Below, piece by piece: positions 62,067 to 64,000 of a DNA stretch of 64,000 nt. How positions within the stretch are numbered: position 1 is the first letter of the stretch; each line of letters opens with the position of its first letter. The stretch is from Parabacteroides chongii (lineage in GTDB: Bacteria > Bacteroidota > Bacteroidia > Bacteroidales > Tannerellaceae), in contig NZ_CP120849.1 in NCBI RefSeq assembly GCF_029581355.1, positions 1,830,501 to 1,894,500 on the forward strand. The letters run 5' to 3'. The translations under genes and the position numbers were made by a program. The notes beneath the pieces are model-generated. The model did no database searches, was not told the DNA's origin, and was given only the letters and a program-made list of their open reading frames with translations.

Positions 62067-63443
62067 ATGAAATACATACGTATACTTACAATTGTTTTGT
62101 TTCTTCTTCCTTTTCTTTTTTCATGCGAAATGAAGAAAGACCTGTTGGGAGGAAAAGATTCGGATAAAGAAACTCCCTCATATGAAAATGTGGGTCTGCT
62201 GGATCTGGAAGTAAAGGCAGAGAAAGAAGCGAAAGCTCCTAATACAAAGGGGGATGATGATGGGGAAGAGGATTTGTTGAATCCGGATAATTTCTCTATA
62301 ACTATTGCCGACAGTTTGGGTGAAACGGTAAAATATTATGAATCGTATGCCGCTATGAGAGATGAAGGCGGTTTGTTGTTGCCTGTCGGTACATATTCCG
62401 TTCGGGCAGCTATGGGATCGGACCTGAATGCCGGTTTCAACTCTCCTTATTATGCAGGTGATACGGTTTGTAAGGTTACTGAAAAAGAGGTGGCAAAGGT
62501 GGTTACTCAATGTAACCTTCAGAATAAAAAGGTACAGTTTGCTTGCTCGGACGAGTTTTATTCACAGTTTAAAGAAGATTATTCCATCGTTATCGATAAT
62601 GGTGTCGGTGTGCTAACACTCAAGAAAGATGAAGCCCGTATTGCTTACCTGAAGAATACAGGTACATTACGTTTTACCATGTATGCTACTACGCACGATA
62701 ATACCGTACATACGTATTCGCATGACTTTTCGAAAGATGATCAGATATTGAATCATAACAATGTACTGATCGAATTGGGTACAGTTCCGACTGTGCCGGA
62801 TGGTGATCCTGATCATGGAGGAGGTGGTGACGATTCGGAAGAACCGGAAGAACCCGATGATCCGGACGATCCCGATGACGGTGATGACTCCAATGTACCG
62901 GATGTCCCTGTGAATGCACCTGTTCTCAAAGTCGATGTGTCTTTGATCGAGAAGGATTATATCATTGAAGTACCGTCTCATTTTGAGGAATCGGATAAGC
63001 CGGATAATGGAGGTGATGATAATAATGGTGGCGATGATAATAAAGGGGATGACGATGTTCAAAAGAAGATCGCGATTACCGGAACGTTGAATGGCAAGTC
63101 ATTTGATTTAGGTAAAACGCAGACGGTGACAAGTAGTTCTAAAGTTGTTATTAACTTGTATCTTCCTACCGGTTTGGCAGGTTTGGATGTGGATGTATCG
63201 ATAGGTTCTGATATTAATCTGTCATTGGATTTGCTGGATGCTGCTTCTATTGCTGAAGTCAACGGTCTTTTGTCTGAAATGGGTAAGACCTTGGTTGTGC
63301 CTTCCAAAGGTGAAAAAGGTAATTTGAAATTTGACATATCTCCGTTTATGGAGATGATGGACAAGAGCAACTCATTTAACATCAAGCTGAAAGATAAGAA
63401 TGGGGAAAGTACGAGTGCTGTTATAAAGTTGTCAAAGAAATAA
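62067..63443 (+). CDS. DUF4493-type lipoprotein with acidic low-complexity linkers
   Basis: Lipoprotein of 458 aa from the ATG at 62067, with lipobox FLFSC and then EMKKD. The N-terminal DUF4493-type domain (LLPVGTYSVRAAMGSDLNAGFNSPYYAG) is followed by a Pro-Asp-Glu-rich linker at about residues 248-285 and a second Gly-Asp-Asn-rich linker at about 320-340. A C-terminal beta domain of about 115 residues ends the protein. The linkers look like flexible, possibly calcium-binding, cell-surface spacers. Third member of the tandem cluster. Confidence 0.82.
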   Translation: MKYIRILTIVLFLLPFLFSCEMKKDLLGGKDSDKETPSYENVGLLDLEVKAEKEAKAPNTKGDDDGEEDLLNPDNFSITIADSLGETVKYYESYAAMRDEGGLLLPVGTYSVRAAMGSDLNAGFNSPYYAGDTVCKVTEKEVAKVVTQCNLQNKKVQFACSDEFYSQFKEDYSIVIDNGVGVLTLKKDEARIAYLKNTGTLRFTMYATTHDNTVHTYSHDFSKDDQILNHNNVLIELGTVPTVPDGDPDHGGGGDDSEEPEEPDDPDDPDDGDDSNVPDVPVNAPVLKVDVSLIEKDYIIEVPSHFEESDKPDNGGDDNNGGDDNKGDDDVQKKIAITGTLNGKSFDLGKTQTVTSSSKVVINLYLPTGLAGLDVDVSIGSDINLSLDLLDAASIAEVNGLLSEMGKTLVVPSKGEKGNLKFDISPFMEMMDKSNSFNIKLKDKNGESTSAVIKLSKK

Positions 63444-63452
63444 GGAAATCGT

Positions 63453-64000
63453 ATGAAACACTATATAAAAGTTTGGTATAGTTTATGCCTGTTAATCGGT
63501 TTGCTGGCTTCCTGCAATGAAGATGGCAATTTGGTTCCTACCGGAACTTTGTATCTGAATGTGGAGGAAGATCAGACTTTACAAACACGTGCCACGTCGG
63601 AAGTGACTTATGAATCTTTACAGGTCGCCATCCTGCAGGGAGAAGAGGATACGTTGAAAGTCTATAACGATTATCTGACGGAAGTGAAAGGACAACGTTT
63701 AGTACTTCCGGTAGGTAAGTATACGGTGGCTGTCCGTTCCAATGGAGCGGATGGTGTTGCCTGGGAAACGCCGTTGTATCAGGGATCGGAAGAGGTGGAA
63801 GTAAAACAAGGAGAGATTACCAATACGAAAGTGACTTGTACGATTGCGAATACGAAAGTTTCCGTTGTTTATGCAGATGATTTGAATGAGTATTTTACGG
63901 ATTATCAGACTACTGTCAGTACCCCGTCCGGTGCATTGCTCTATACTCGTGATGAGTATCGGGCTGGTTTCTTTACACCGGAGAAATTGACTGTCCTGTT
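63453..64000 (+). CDS. DUF4493-type lipoprotein, 3' end beyond window
   Basis: The frame is open from the ATG at 63453 to the window edge (182 codons visible). Lipobox LLASC is followed by NEDG. The DUF4493-type pattern is again present: LVLPVGKYTVAVRSNGADGVAWETPLYQG, then EVKQGEITNTKVTCTIANTKVSVVYADDL. Fourth member of the cluster, 9 bp after the previous stop. Confidence 0.82.
   Translation, partial: MKHYIKVWYSLCLLIGLLASCNEDGNLVPTGTLYLNVEEDQTLQTRATSEVTYESLQVAILQGEEDTLKVYNDYLTEVKGQRLVLPVGKYTVAVRSNGADGVAWETPLYQGSEEVEVKQGEITNTKVTCTIANTKVSVVYADDLNEYFTDYQTTVSTPSGALLYTRDEYRAGFFTPEKLTVL

Noticed and set aside
1..64000. tRNA, rRNA or mobile-element genes
   Set aside because: No cloverleaf-like or rRNA-like sequence, transposase or integrase was noticed; a dedicated covariance-model search would be needed to exclude small RNAs.

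Overview
This window looks like chromosomal DNA of a gut Bacteroidales species, most likely Parabacteroides or a close relative. The genus is an inference. The evidence is the SusC/SusD pair, DUF4493-type lipoproteins, FtsX/MacB-type permeases of about 800 residues, a fused 2-oxoglutarate:ferredoxin oxidoreductase alpha chain, ATP-type PEP carboxykinase, and -7 boxes of the Bacteroidetes form TAnnTTTG. No tRNA, rRNA, CRISPR array, integrase or transposase was seen.

Layout. 1-4383: two paralogous FtsX/MacB-type permeases (the first cut by the window edge) around their ATPase. 4443-8802, minus strand: cysS with a hotdog thioesterase, then a P1B metal-exporting ATPase with a Fur-family regulator. 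8914-14103: a GH110-like alpha-1,3-galactosidase, an NlpE-type lipoprotein, a PAP2 phosphatase and a GH3-superfamily acyl-adenylating enzyme. 14185-18359: pfkA, then acpP-fabF-rnc on the minus strand, then purN. 18431-24054: a lipoprotein/TonB-receptor operon and a glycosyltransferase preceded by a tiny membrane protein. 24127-29363: a LacI-family regulator, a 20-bp operator-like palindrome, a three-gene corrinoid methyltransferase operon and a convergent MFS transporter. 29625-36874: pdxB followed by envelope-glycan genes. 36898-43250: a secreted protein of unknown function, RNase H, aroK, an alanine-dehydrogenase-like protein lacking catalytic residues, and korAB.

The most striking region is 43559-51977. 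A susC-susD-esterase-sialidase polysaccharide utilisation locus sits just downstream of a perfect 63-bp inverted repeat that flanks 277 bp of AT-rich DNA with promoter-like motifs. This has the architecture of an invertible (phase-variable) promoter. Each arm carries two internal palindromes that could be recombinase sites. No regulator lies beside the locus, so DNA inversion may be its switch, with an intercistronic terminator between susD and the enzymes as a second control.

The right end holds pckA, a thioredoxin-fold lipoprotein and a ComM-type ATPase. A repeat-rich intergenic region, an AraC regulator and a tandem run of at least four acidic DUF4493-type lipoproteins follow, the last one cut by the window edge.

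Two non-CRISPR arrays with an exact 22-bp period and quasi-palindromic units (29465-29552 and 57022-57103) are the other structures that ordinary annotation does not explain. Promoter, operator and terminator calls come from reading the sequence alone and have no experimental support here.
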